A stretch of 26,399 nt of DNA from an uncultured Eubacteriales bacterium (GCA_958405585.1 CATYEP010000006.1:1-26399), one strand, 5' to 3'; numbered from the stretch's first letter, positions 1 to 8,006 are shown. Notes: generated by a model not told the origin, from the sequence alone. Numbers and translations are program-made.

Positions 1-20
1 ATCTGCTTTTTGCAAATTTT

Positions 21-2402
21 TCAGCGCAAAGCAGGCACTTCTTCGCCGTTTTCAAAGATAAATCTTGCGATCTTTACGTCGGCGTTGGCGTCTTTGCAGT
101 ACCAGTCCGCGCCGATTTTTCTGGCGTATTCGGGGTTGAGCACTGCGCCGCCCACCATAACGCGGCAATCGGGACACCTTGACCGCAAAAGGCGAATGGT
201 TTCTTCCATGGAAGGCACGGTCGTCGTCATGAGCGCAGAGAGTCCGCAAAGAAGAATGTGTTCGCGTTCGCACGTTTCGGCGATCGTCTCGGGCGGGACG
301 TTCCTGCCCAGGTCGATGACTTTGTATCCGTAATTTTCAAGGACGGTCTTTACGATATTTTTACCGATATCATGGATATCACCGCGCACGGTTGCAAGCA
401 CGATCTTGCCGCGTGCGGTGCTTTCGCCGGGCAGAAGCTTTTTGACTTCGTCGAAACAGAGCTTTGCGCTCTCCGCCGCCGAAATCAGCTGCGGCAGGAA
501 CAGCGTTCCCTTTTCATATTCGTCGCCCACCGCATTGAGAGCAGGGATCAGATAACGGTCAATGAGTTCGAGTGGCGGGATCGTCTGCAGCATTTTTGCC
601 GCGATCGCGCCCGCTTCGGGCAATCCTTTGCGTATGGCATGGGAAATATCGTCAAACGACTGCGCAGCGGGCGCCGCGGCTGAAGAAGTAACGGACGTCG
701 CGATTTTCACATTGCCGTATTTTTCGGAATAGGCAGCGCAGTTTTTGTCTTCGCCGCTCAAAACTTTGTACGCCGCCACGGCCTGCATATTTTCGGGAAT
801 ATTCGGGTTGATGATGGGACAGTCGAGTCCTGCGAACATAGCGGCGGTTAAAAAAGCTGTATTGACGATCTGGCGATTGGGTAGCCCGAAAGAAATGTTG
901 CTCACACCCAGAACGGTTCTGACGCGGTATTTTTGCTTGATCTCGCGCATTGCCTGCAAAGTTTCTTCCGCCTGACCCTGTTCGGCGCTGGCGGTGAGAG
1001 TGAGGCAATCTATGTAGATATCCTCTTCGGGAATCCCGTATTCGGCGCAGGTTTTTATGATTTTTTCGGCGATCTCCACACGCTGGGCGCAGGTGTGGGG
1101 GAGACCGCGTTCATCCATGGTAAGGCCCACGACCGCCGCGCCGTACTTGCGGACGAGGGGAAGAATGGCGCGGAGCGTCTTTTCTTCGCCGTTTACCGAA
1201 TTGACGATTGCCTTGCCGCAGTAAATGCGCAGGGCGGCTTCGATGGCATCGGGTTTTCCGCAGTCGATCTGAACGGGCAGGTCGCTGACTGTCTGCACTT
1301 CGCGGATAAGCCGTATGAGCGTTTCCTTTTCATCGATTTCGGGAAGTCCTGCATTGACGTCGAGAATATCGGCGCCCGCGTCAGTCTGTTCGATGGCCTG
1401 GGTGCGTACAAATCCGTAATTTTTTTCGAGAAGCGCCTGCTTCATCGCTTTTTTGCCTGTGGGATTGATGCGTTCGCCGATCACGCGCACACCGTCGACA
1501 AAGACGGCTTTCGTTGCGCTGCAGACACAGGAACGGGGTACGCGGACAGACCGAAAAGGCTTGGAACGATCGGCAATGGCCCGCAGTTTTTCGATGTATT
1601 CGGGCGTCGAGCCGCAGCAGCCGCCGATGATACGGACACCTTCGCGCACAAAAATTTCATACGTTTCGGCAAATTCTTCGGCGCCGATGCTGTAATGAAG
1701 ATCTGCGTCGGGAAGTCCCGCATTGGCCTGTACGATGACGGGCTTGTCGGTATTGGCAAGGATCGTGCGCACGACGGGCAGAAGTTTATCGGGGCCGAGC
1801 GAACAGTTTACGCCCACGGCGTCCGCAAGCGGCGAAGCCGTCATTGCGTAGCAGACAGGGTCGCAGCCTGCGAATGTCCTGCCATTTTCTTCAAAGGTCA
1901 TAGAACAGAGTACGGGCAGGTCGCTGTGCTCTTTTGCTGCCAAAAGCGCGGCGCGCAGTTCCTGCAGATCCGCCATGGTCTCGATCAGAATGACGTCCGC
2001 ACCTTCTTTTCCCGCTTCGACGACATTCGCAAAGACATTGTATGCGCCCTCAAAAGACAGACTGCCCATCGGCTCCAGGAGCTGCCCGGTAGGGCCGATG
2101 TCGAGCGCCACAAATTTATTCTTTCCCGCTTCCGTGCGGGCAAGGCCGATCGCGGCGCGAATGAGTTTTTCGGAAAGAGAAGCCGAGCCGACTTTGATCT
2201 CGTTCACTCCGAATGTGTTGGAGGTGATCACGTCCGCGCCTGCGCGCGCGTATTCGCGGTGGATCTCGGCGATCAGTTCAGGTCTTTCTATGTTCAGCCG
2301 TTCCGGAATCGTGCCTACGTTTCCCGCTTTTTTCTGCAAAAGCGTGCCGAAAGCGCCGTCGAAAACGACAATATTGTCTGAAAGAAATTTTAAAAAATCC
2401 AT
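21..2402 (-). CDS. metH: Cobalamin-dependent methionine synthase lacking the reactivation domain
   Basis: A 793-residue cytosolic enzyme that moves a methyl group from methyltetrahydrofolate to homocysteine through cobalamin. An N-terminal homocysteine-binding barrel (about 1-290) carries the zinc ligands Cys200 and Cys262-Cys263 (GGCCGSTPE). A pterin-binding barrel (about 305-540) begins GERINPTGKK. The B12 cap and Rossmann domain (about 580-793) contains GDIHDIG, whose His677 is the expected lower cobalt ligand. The chain stops where E. coli MetH (about 1,227 residues) continues into the SAM-binding activation domain; here that domain is the separate gene just upstream. The start at 2402 was chosen because GGAG lies about 8 nt before it and the domain begins there. 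A longer in-frame extension would run back into the upstream gene. The gap to that gene is 5 nt, so this is the last gene of a metF operon. Confidence 0.95.
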   Translation of the reverse strand: MDFLKFLSDNIVVFDGAFGTLLQKKAGNVGTIPERLNIERPELIAEIHREYARAGADVITSNTFGVNEIKVGSASLSEKLIRAAIGLARTEAGKNKFVALDIGPTGQLLEPMGSLSFEGAYNVFANVVEAGKEGADVILIETMADLQELRAALLAAKEHSDLPVLCSMTFEENGRTFAGCDPVCYAMTASPLADAVGVNCSLGPDKLLPVVRTILANTDKPVIVQANAGLPDADLHYSIGAEEFAETYEIFVREGVRIIGGCCGSTPEYIEKLRAIADRSKPFRSVRVPRSCVCSATKAVFVDGVRVIGERINPTGKKAMKQALLEKNYGFVRTQAIEQTDAGADILDVNAGLPEIDEKETLIRLIREVQTVSDLPVQIDCGKPDAIEAALRIYCGKAIVNSVNGEEKTLRAILPLVRKYGAAVVGLTMDERGLPHTCAQRVEIAEKIIKTCAEYGIPEEDIYIDCLTLTASAEQGQAEETLQAMREIKQKYRVRTVLGVSNISFGLPNRQIVNTAFLTAAMFAGLDCPIINPNIPENMQAVAAYKVLSGEDKNCAAYSEKYGNVKIATSVTSSAAAPAAQSFDDISHAIRKGLPEAGAIAAKMLQTIPPLELIDRYLIPALNAVGDEYEKGTLFLPQLISAAESAKLCFDEVKKLLPGESTARGKIVLATVRGDIHDIGKNIVKTVLENYGYKVIDLGRNVPPETIAETCEREHILLCGLSALMTTTVPSMEETIRLLRSRCPDCRVMVGGAVLNPEYARKIGADWYCKDANADVKIARFIFENGEEVPALR

Positions 2403-2407
2403 AGGTT

Positions 2408-3058
2408 TTACTCCGTTTTTCGGAAAGCGCAGCCCGCATTTTTGCAGGCGGAACACTTGTGCATGCAGCGCACAGGCGCTTTCTCGGGAACATAGGGGAT
2501 GCGGCTGATTCCGACGACGGCGGTTACGGATTTGCGCGGCGTCAAGAGATAACTTTCGTCGCAGCACAGCCCGATCTGCGAATCGGTGCGCAGAAGTTTG
2601 CAGATATCTTTCTGCGCGGTCAGGGGGAAATCCCCGTAACCGCAGGAAAAGCGCGCAGTGAGCAGAAAAGGGTTGCCCCTTTGCAGGTCGTCGCAGACGT
2701 CATCGCAATAGCTTTCGACGGCGCAGCTTGCCGCGGTATCGAACAAAAGAGCGGCATTTGCGCTTTTTTGCGTAAGCCGCATCAGTTCCCGTTCCACTCC
2801 GATCCCGACAGTCGCCGCCATCAGATAGATTTCTCTGCAGCCTTTCAGGTGTTCGCAGATGTCGCTTCCTTCAAGAAAAAAACCTGTGCCTCTGAGTTCG
2901 AGACTGTCGGTGAGTTCAAACTTTCGCACGACGGAACGCGGCGCAGTCATGGCAAGACATTGCTTTGCGGATTCGTCCAGTTTTTGAAGGAACGTATTGT
3001 CCGTTTCCTGCCCTTTCCAGCCCAGGTAACGTAAAAATTCTTCGCGGTCAATCTGCAT
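2408..3058 (-). CDS. Stand-alone methionine synthase reactivation (SAM-binding) protein
   Basis: A 216-residue protein resembling the C-terminal activation domain of MetH (Met_synt_B12 family), which binds S-adenosylmethionine and remethylates oxidised cob(II)alamin. Visible family signs are ARFSCGYGDFPL (about 135-146), in the position of the RxxPGY SAM loop, and LLTPRKSV (about 171-178). Its placement between metF and a MetH lacking this domain strongly supports the role. The start at 3058 has GGAGAG just upstream and overlaps the metF stop by 11 nt, suggesting translational coupling. The C-terminal tail is cysteine-rich (Cys198, 202, 205, 210) and may bind metal; that is inference. Confidence 0.85.
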   Translation of the reverse strand: MQIDREEFLRYLGWKGQETDNTFLQKLDESAKQCLAMTAPRSVVRKFELTDSLELRGTGFFLEGSDICEHLKGCREIYLMAATVGIGVERELMRLTQKSANAALLFDTAASCAVESYCDDVCDDLQRGNPFLLTARFSCGYGDFPLTAQKDICKLLRTDSQIGLCCDESYLLTPRKSVTAVVGISRIPYVPEKAPVRCMHKCSACKNAGCAFRKTE

Positions 3059-3923
3059 TGATCTCTCCGAGAATGTGCGAAACGCTTTCGCTGATGCGGC
3101 GCGCCACATAGGGGTTGTTCATAACATAGAGGTGAATGCCGCGTACGCCTGCCGAAAGCAGATCGACGATCTGATCGACTGCATAGGCAATACCCGCTTC
3201 CATGAGCGAGTCGGGTTTGTCGTAGAAATGGGAGATCATGCGCGAAATTTTCGCGGGGATCTTGGCTCCCGAAAGGGAAATGATACGGTCGACGTGCCCT
3301 TTTTTAACGAGCGGCATGATGCCTGCCTGAACGGGTACGTCGATGCCCGCCAGCGAGAGCATGTCGCGGAAACGGTAAAAGTCTTCGTTGTCGAAAAACA
3401 GCTGTGTGTTCAGGTGCGTGACGCCTGCGTCCACTTTTTTCTTTAAATTGCGGATATCGGTGAGAATATCCGAGCATTCGGGATGGCATTCGGGATAGCA
3501 GGCGCCCGCAATATCGAAATCGTAGCCGTTTTCGCGGATAAAGCTTACAAGGTCGCACGCGTGCGCAAAATCTTTGCTGTCCTCAGCGCCTGCAATGCGG
3601 TCGCCGCGGAGCGCGAGGACGTTCTCGATCCCGTCCGCCTGCAGTAAGTCGAGCGCGGCACGTACGGAAGTTTTATCCGAATTGATGCACGTGACGTGCG
3701 CCAGAGGTTCAACGCCGAGGCTTCTGACCAGCTTTGCGATCTCGCCCGTGCGCGAATTTCCCGAACCGCCCGCACTGCAAGTCACGGAAATATAGTCGGG
3801 GTGCAGGGCGGATAGCTCTTTGATGGTGCCTTGCACGGCGGAAAGTTCTGCCGACGGTTTCGGCGGAAAAATCTCAAAGGAATAGACCGCCTTTTTCTTT
3901 TGGAAAAGTTCGGAAATTTTCAT
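3048..3923 (-). CDS. metF: Methylenetetrahydrofolate reductase
   Basis: A 291-residue FAD-type TIM-barrel reductase, the usual length for bacterial MetF. It reduces 5,10-methylene-THF to 5-methyl-THF, the methyl donor for the MetH encoded two genes downstream. Family features are YSFEIFPPKP near residue 14 (the catalytic-glutamate strand), YISVTCSAGGSGN near 46, ALRGD near 104, CYPECHPE near 142, and THLNTQLFFDNEDFYRF near 168, which holds the folate-site residues. It is the first gene of the minus-strand operon. Its promoter is at 4005-4033, giving a leader of about 75 nt with no recognisable riboswitch. The Shine-Dalgarno before the ATG is weak (GGG about 9 nt away). Confidence 0.95.
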   Translation of the reverse strand: MKISELFQKKKAVYSFEIFPPKPSAELSAVQGTIKELSALHPDYISVTCSAGGSGNSRTGEIAKLVRSLGVEPLAHVTCINSDKTSVRAALDLLQADGIENVLALRGDRIAGAEDSKDFAHACDLVSFIRENGYDFDIAGACYPECHPECSDILTDIRNLKKKVDAGVTHLNTQLFFDNEDFYRFRDMLSLAGIDVPVQAGIMPLVKKGHVDRIISLSGAKIPAKISRMISHFYDKPDSLMEAGIAYAVDQIVDLLSAGVRGIHLYVMNNPYVARRISESVSHILGEINAD

Positions 3924-4004
3924 ATTTTTTATACCCGAAGAATAGATTTATCTTGTATTGAATCGCAATGCCCTTATTCAGACTGAAAAAATGCGACTGA
4001 TCAT

Positions 4005-4033
4005 ATTATACAGGAAAAATCAAAAAGGTGCAA
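4005..4033 (-). promoter_or_regulatory. Sigma-A promoter for the metF operon
   Basis: On the minus strand, TTGCAC (4033-4028) and TATAAT (4010-4005) are separated by exactly 17 nt. Transcription would start near 3998, about 75 nt before the metF start. The -10 is a perfect consensus and the -35 has four of six matches. Confidence 0.75.
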
Positions 4034-4082
4034 ACAATTACGAAAAAATTTCGAAAAAGAGTTCTGAAAGCGGAAAAAGGCG

Positions 4083-4090
4083 CATACAAT
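4083..4090 (+). promoter_or_regulatory. Sigma-E-type -10 element before spoIVFA
   Basis: CATACAAT fits the sigma-E -10 consensus CATAYAHT and lies about 37 nt before the spoIVFA start. The sequence where the -35 should be is a poor match, so only the -10 supports this call. In Bacillus subtilis the spoIVF operon is read by sigma-E in the mother cell. Confidence 0.45.
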
Positions 4091-4126
4091 ACAAATACAA
4101 CGAACAAAAACCGGAGGAAATGAGTT

Positions 4127-4894
4127 ATGAGCGAAACCATCGACTATGCAGAGATGCTCGAAATACCCGTCAATACTCTCAATGTTACGAAAAAGCGCAG
4201 CAAGCGCAGAAAAGAGCCGACGGAACTGAAAGAGCAGGTCGTGGAAACGGTCAACGAGCGTGTGGAAAACGCGCAGTATGACGAGAGTGTGGCGGAAGGG
4301 GAGAATATTACCGATTACGGTGAACCGCGCGTATATAGCGAAGAAGAACCCAAAGCGCCGCGGAAGAAATTCTTGGACGGGAAGGTGCTGATCGCGGAAT
4401 TTGTGGCGATCTGTGCGCTGTGCGCAACCATTTTGCTGACCAACCTGTTCTGGGAAAACAGTGCGATCAATACATTTTTCCGCGGACTGGTAACGGAAGA
4501 CACGCCTGCGGCGGTACAGGATGACCGGACGTATTCGGAACTTACGCTGTATCCCGTGGTATCCGATTCGGAGATCGTCTGTACGGTTTCGGACACGGGC
4601 GTACTGACGTTCCAGGGCGAATGCAGCGTGTATGCGCCGTATGGCGGCACGGTGCAGAACGTGGCGCAGGGTGAAAACGGCTACACGGTGGAAGTTTCGC
4701 ATACGACTTCTTTCTCGACGGTCATCACAGGCCTTACGCACGCATACGTCGAAGCGGGGGAGACGGTTTTTGCGACCATTCCCGTCGGCTTTACGGACGG
4801 TTCAGCCTCCGTTTCGGTATCCATGTACGATGCCGGTTCTCTGATCACGTCGTTTACGGTCAACGAAAACAACGACATTGTCTGGAACGTATAA
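4127..4894 (+). CDS. spoIVFA: SpoIVFA-like partner of the sigma-K processing protease
   Basis: A 255-residue single-pass membrane protein. Residues 1-85 are charged and predicted cytosolic, with a basic patch KKRSKRRK near 22. One membrane segment spans about 87-107. The rest faces the intermembrane space. Residues about 168-222 resemble the M23/LytM fold (YGGTV, GYTVEVSH, TVITGL, VEAGETV, IPVGF) but lack the zinc-binding residues, as expected for the non-enzymatic SpoIVFA. SpoIVFA anchors and restrains SpoIVFB in the outer forespore membrane. It lies 36 nt before spoIVFB, the standard order. GGAGG sits 9 nt before the ATG. Sequence identity to known SpoIVFA is clearly low, so the name rests on the fold pattern and the neighbour. 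Confidence 0.75.
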   Translation: MSETIDYAEMLEIPVNTLNVTKKRSKRRKEPTELKEQVVETVNERVENAQYDESVAEGENITDYGEPRVYSEEEPKAPRKKFLDGKVLIAEFVAICALCATILLTNLFWENSAINTFFRGLVTEDTPAAVQDDRTYSELTLYPVVSDSEIVCTVSDTGVLTFQGECSVYAPYGGTVQNVAQGENGYTVEVSHTTSFSTVITGLTHAYVEAGETVFATIPVGFTDGSASVSVSMYDAGSLITSFTVNENNDIVWNV

Positions 4895-4930
4895 AGGCGC
4901 GTAAAAATATCGGGATGATCTGAGCGAAAA

Positions 4931-5860
4931 ATGCAGAAATTTACGACAAAGTTCGCGGCGTTTTTCCGCGGCGGGAAAAACGCCGCAAAAACCGGAAGCG
5001 CCGCAAAAAAGCGGTTCACGGTTTCCGTGCATCCGCTTTTTCTTTTGTTCGGACTGTGGTTCCTGTACAAAAGGCAGCTCTTTTTGTTTCTCGTGTATAC
5101 GCTGGTGGCGGTGATCCATGAATTTGGCCATGCCGCGTATGCGGCGCGCATAGGATGCAGGCTGTCGCGCCTGCGGCTTTTGCCGTGCGGTGCGGTCGTT
5201 TCGGGGGATATCGAGGGGATCCCTCTTTCCGACGAGATCCGTCTGGCGTTGGCAGGTCCTTTGATCAATGCCGCCTGTGCGTCAGGGTTTGTGGCGCTTT
5301 GGTGGCTCTTTCCCGATACCTATCCCTATACCGATACGGCGGCGATCGCGTCGGCATTCCTCGCCGTCGTCAATCTTTTGCCTGCGTACCCCCTGGACGG
5401 CGGGCGCATTCTGTGTTGTTTATTGGTAAAATGGAAGGGGGATACCTTTGCGCACAGGTGTATGCTCGGGGTGGGGATCGGCATGTCCTGTGCATTGGGT
5501 GCGCTGTTTGTCGCGAGTTGTTTTCAGAGCCCGAATGTCAGCATTTTGTTTTTTGCTCTGTTTGTGCTGTTCGGAACATTCGGCGCGCGCGATGAGCGGT
5601 ATACACGTTTTTTTCAGGATTTTTCGCGCGGACTTGCGCGCGGAATGCAGGTAAAGCGCGTAGCGCTTCTGCAAAGCAGTTCCGTGCGGCGAGCCATATC
5701 CTTTCTCGAACGGGGAAAATATCTCGAACTTCTGCTCTTTGACGAGAGCGGCGAATTGGTCTGCGTGCTTTCGCAGGATGAGTTTTTGGAGATGGTTTCG
5801 CAGGCGGATATACGCGCTCCCGTATCGGTGTATCTGGGCGGAAGCGAAGCCCCCGGATAA
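4931..5860 (+). CDS. spoIVFB: Site-2-type intramembrane metalloprotease SpoIVFB
   Basis: A 309-residue M50 protease that cuts pro-sigma-K within the mother-cell membrane. The zinc motif HEFGH is at residues 63-67, and the third ligand lies in LLPAYPLDGGR (Asp156). Several hydrophobic segments occur between about 33 and 215. The C-terminal part (about 235-309) ends with VLSQDEFLEMV, resembling the CBS domain of SpoIVFB that senses ATP. About 30 basic residues precede the first membrane segment, more than in Bacillus subtilis. An in-frame stop just upstream fixes the start region. The Shine-Dalgarno is weak, so translation may depend on coupling to spoIVFA. Confidence 0.9.
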   Translation: MQKFTTKFAAFFRGGKNAAKTGSAAKKRFTVSVHPLFLLFGLWFLYKRQLFLFLVYTLVAVIHEFGHAAYAARIGCRLSRLRLLPCGAVVSGDIEGIPLSDEIRLALAGPLINAACASGFVALWWLFPDTYPYTDTAAIASAFLAVVNLLPAYPLDGGRILCCLLVKWKGDTFAHRCMLGVGIGMSCALGALFVASCFQSPNVSILFFALFVLFGTFGARDERYTRFFQDFSRGLARGMQVKRVALLQSSSVRRAISFLERGKYLELLLFDESGELVCVLSQDEFLEMVSQADIRAPVSVYLGGSEAPG

Positions 5861-5900
5861 GACAATTTTTTGCAAGAAGAGGAATTTTTATACAATAATC

Positions 5901-5918
5901 ATTACGAAAATTCGTAAT
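5901..5918. promoter_or_regulatory. 18-bp palindrome upstream of rng
   Basis: ATTACGAA and TTCGTAAT form perfect 8-bp arms around a 2-nt centre. There is no T-run after it on the plus strand, so it does not look like a terminator. It lies between spoIVFB and the rng promoter and could be a repressor site; no regulator is identifiable. Confidence 0.35.
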
Positions 5919-5983
5919 AGCCAAAAAAAGTAGTGTGATTGATAGGTTTTTAAGGAAAATGCGCCGTTTTTTTTAAAGAACTA

Positions 5984-6012
5984 TTGCAAAGGGCAAATTC
6001 ATGTGGTAAAAT
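5984..6012 (+). promoter_or_regulatory. Sigma-A promoter for rng
   Basis: TTGCAA (5984-5989) and TAAAAT (6007-6012) are separated by 17 nt. Transcription would start near 6019, giving a leader of about 65 nt. Confidence 0.65.
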
Positions 6013-6055
6013 AATAAGTGGATTAATTGTATTCCGTTTCTTGGTATTTTATTTT

Positions 6056-6071
6056 CGCGCCTGCGGGCGCG
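6056..6071 (+). other. GC-rich hairpin in the rng leader
   Basis: CGCGCC and GGCGCG form a 6-bp perfect stem closed by a TGCG loop, ending 13 nt before the rng start and abutting its AAGG ribosome-binding site. It could protect the leader or affect ribosome access. Leader hairpins mediate autoregulation of RNase E in E. coli; a parallel here is only a suggestion. Confidence 0.4.
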
Positions 6072-6084
6072 GCAAGGTTTATAG

Positions 6085-7566
6085 ATGCAAAAGAATATGT
6101 ATTTTGACTACTTCGGGGAAGACTGCTTTGCGGCAGTGACCGAGGGTGGTCAGCTTGTCGAGTTTCATCTCGATACGGACAGTTCCACCGAAATATCCGG
6201 CAATATTTATAAAGGTCGGGTCGTCAACGTACTGGAAGGGATGCAGGCTGCTTTTGTGGCGTTCGGGCGGGAAAAGAACGGATATTTGTATGCGGGGGAC
6301 ATCCCGGCGGAGGCGGCGGGCGCGGCTGTGGAGCCGATGCAGCTGAACGTGAAAGCGGGCGACGAAGTGATGGTGCAGGTGGCGAAATCTCCCATCGGCA
6401 GCAAGGGTGCGCGCCTTAGTATGTGTCTTTCGTTTGTAGGTAAAAACGTGATTTTTCTTCCGCGGGCGGATTTTTGTGCGGTATCGCGCAAAATCACGGA
6501 TGAAGCGTTGCGTGCGCAGCTGATGAAGCAAGCGGAAAAACTGGCGGGCGGTGATGGCGGTATTGTCATGCGCACGAATGCGCCGAACGTGAAGTTTGCC
6601 GATCTGAAAGACGAAGTCAAATACCTGCGCGGACTGTATGCGGAAGCGCTGGAAGCATACAAAAATGCTTCGGTGGGCGATCTTATCTATCGCGATGCGG
6701 ACGTGCATGTGCGGCTTTTGCGTGATTTTGATCTTTCGGATGTGGATAAGATTTATATTGGCGACGACAAGAGTTATCAGAGAGTGGAAGCGGCTTTCCG
6801 CCGTACGCGGAGCAAGAGCAAGCTGGTGCGCTATGACGGAGAGCGCGAGATGTTCGAGTTTTTCGGGCTGGAAGAGCAGGTTTACCGTCTGATGAGCACG
6901 CGCGTTCCGCTGGAAAACGGGGCGTATCTGATTTTTGACCGCACCGAAGCGCTGACGGCGATCGATGTGAATACGGGGAAATTTACGGGCGGATCGGGTC
7001 TGGAAGATACGGTATTCCGCACCAATCTTTTGGCGGCGAAAGAGATCGCGCGGCAGGTTCGCCTGCGGAATCTGGGCGGGATTGTCGTCGTGGATTTCAT
7101 CGATATGGTCAGCGAAGAACATCGTGCCGCGGTCGTGAAAGAGTTGGAAGATCATCTGCGCGAAGACCGTGCAAAGTGCAACGTGACGGCAATGACCGAA
7201 CTCGGGCTTGTGCAGTTTACGCGCAAGAAAGTAAAGAGCGACATCGTTTCCATGCTCACGAAGAAATGTGCGCATTGCAAGGGTTCGGGGTATATTATTT
7301 CTGATTCGTATATGGCTTTCAAGGTCAAATGCGCGATCAAAAAATGTTTTGCAGAAGGTTATGAGAACGCGATCGTGGAGCTCAACTACGGATTGTTCGC
7401 GTACATTCTTTCTCGCCGCAGGTTTACCGACAGCGTGAACGGCGAATGGCGGGGAAAACGCGTGTATATGATCCCGCATAAAACGTATCACGACGAATAC
7501 TTTACCGTGCGCGGGGATAACAGTTCGGTCATGACTCTGCCCGAAACGGCGCGCCTGTTGTATTGA
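6085..7566 (+). CDS. rng: Ribonuclease G/E family endoribonuclease
   Basis: A 493-residue single-strand-specific endonuclease for RNA turnover and rRNA maturation. An S1 RNA-binding domain lies near 38-110 (GNIYKGRVVNVLEGM and AFVAFG). The catalytic DNase-I-like domain carries the magnesium ligands Asp294 (TAIDVNTGKF) and Asp337 (VVVDFIDM). The zinc-link motif KKCAHCKGSG (Cys395, Cys398) joins subunits in this family. The length matches RNase G, without the long C-terminal scaffold of proteobacterial RNase E. It has its own promoter and is followed by a strong terminator. In many Firmicutes rng is followed by rplU and rpmA; here they are absent. Confidence 0.95.
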   Translation: MQKNMYFDYFGEDCFAAVTEGGQLVEFHLDTDSSTEISGNIYKGRVVNVLEGMQAAFVAFGREKNGYLYAGDIPAEAAGAAVEPMQLNVKAGDEVMVQVAKSPIGSKGARLSMCLSFVGKNVIFLPRADFCAVSRKITDEALRAQLMKQAEKLAGGDGGIVMRTNAPNVKFADLKDEVKYLRGLYAEALEAYKNASVGDLIYRDADVHVRLLRDFDLSDVDKIYIGDDKSYQRVEAAFRRTRSKSKLVRYDGEREMFEFFGLEEQVYRLMSTRVPLENGAYLIFDRTEALTAIDVNTGKFTGGSGLEDTVFRTNLLAAKEIARQVRLRNLGGIVVVDFIDMVSEEHRAAVVKELEDHLREDRAKCNVTAMTELGLVQFTRKKVKSDIVSMLTKKCAHCKGSGYIISDSYMAFKVKCAIKKCFAEGYENAIVELNYGLFAYILSRRRFTDSVNGEWRGKRVYMIPHKTYHDEYFTVRGDNSSVMTLPETARLLY

Positions 7567-7588
7567 GCGTTTCAGCTTCGTATGGCGG

Positions 7589-7612
7589 GTTCTGCAGGGA
7601 GGATCGCAGAAC
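7589..7612 (+). other. Small hairpin just after rng
   Basis: GTTCTGC and GCAGAAC pair perfectly over 7 bp with a 10-nt loop, 23 nt after the rng stop. There is no T-run, so it more likely shapes the mRNA 3' end than terminates transcription. Confidence 0.3.
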
Positions 7613-7651
7613 ATTCTTTACCGTGTAAAAAATAGAATTTTGAAAATTTTT

Positions 7652-7687
7652 GGCGGACGAAACGGAGAAGTTTCGTCCGCCGTTTTT
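7652..7687 (+). terminator. Intrinsic terminator of rng
   Basis: GGCGGACGAAAC (7652-7663) pairs perfectly with GTTTCGTCCGCC (7670-7681) over 12 bp with a 6-nt loop, followed by GTTTTT. Confidence 0.9.
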
Positions 7688-7743
7688 CGTGCGCATCGTA
7701 CCGAAACAACAATTTTGAGCTTTTTTTACTTATGGCCGCGCGA

Positions 7744-7920
7744 CAAATTGTTAAATTATTCTTCGCAGTGAACATCTGCCTGACAACTCCGAGCGGTTTT
7801 TACATACGATAGTGGGGCAAGCTGTTAAGTTATTCGTCGCAGTAAACATTTTCCTGCCTATTCCGAGCGTTTTTACATACGATAGTGGGGCAAACCGTTA
7901 AATTATCTGTTGCAGTGAAA
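7744..7920. repeat. Tandem repeat, about 2.4 copies of a 73-74 bp unit
   Basis: Copy 1 is 7744-7817, copy 2 is 7818-7890, and a partial copy 3 begins at 7891 and fades by about 7920. Copies 1 and 2 differ at about a dozen positions and one indel (roughly 85% identical by eye). The best conserved part is the last 22 nt, TTTTTACATACGATAGTGGGG with its preceding bases, and the first part, GTTAA-TTATTC-TCGCAGT-AACAT. No reading frame stays open through the copies on either strand. The stretch lies in the 600-nt gene-free gap between rng and spoIIR, between two terminator-like hairpins. Confidence 0.85.
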
Positions 7921-7959
7921 TTTGTCCGAAAACACAGAAAGGAAAGTTTATAGGATTCA

Positions 7960-8006
7960 AAAGCCGTCAGGACGCGCATTTTTTGAGCGCCCTGACGGCT
8001 TTCTTT
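7960..8006 (+). terminator. Terminator-like hairpin before spoIIR
   Basis: AAAGCCGTCAGG (7960-7971) pairs perfectly with CCTGACGGCTTT (7991-8002). The 19-nt loop holds a further GCG/CGC pairing. Only a short broken T tract (TTTCTTT) follows, so efficiency is uncertain. It would insulate spoIIR from anything transcribed across the repeat. Confidence 0.6.

Noticed and set aside
933..2381. A 482-codon open frame antisense to metH
   Set aside because: It mirrors codon bias of metH and has no recognisable domain or ribosome-binding site.
3924..4004. Possible SAM, cobalamin or T-box riboswitch before metF
   Set aside because: The leader is only about 75 nt and shows neither the conserved cores nor a terminator.
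6079..7614. A 511-codon open frame antisense to rng
   Set aside because: Low-complexity Arg/His-rich product covering a well-defined RNase G on the other strand.
7744..7920. Possible CRISPR array
   Set aside because: The copies are directly adjacent and the whole 73-bp unit repeats; there are no unique spacers and no cas genes.
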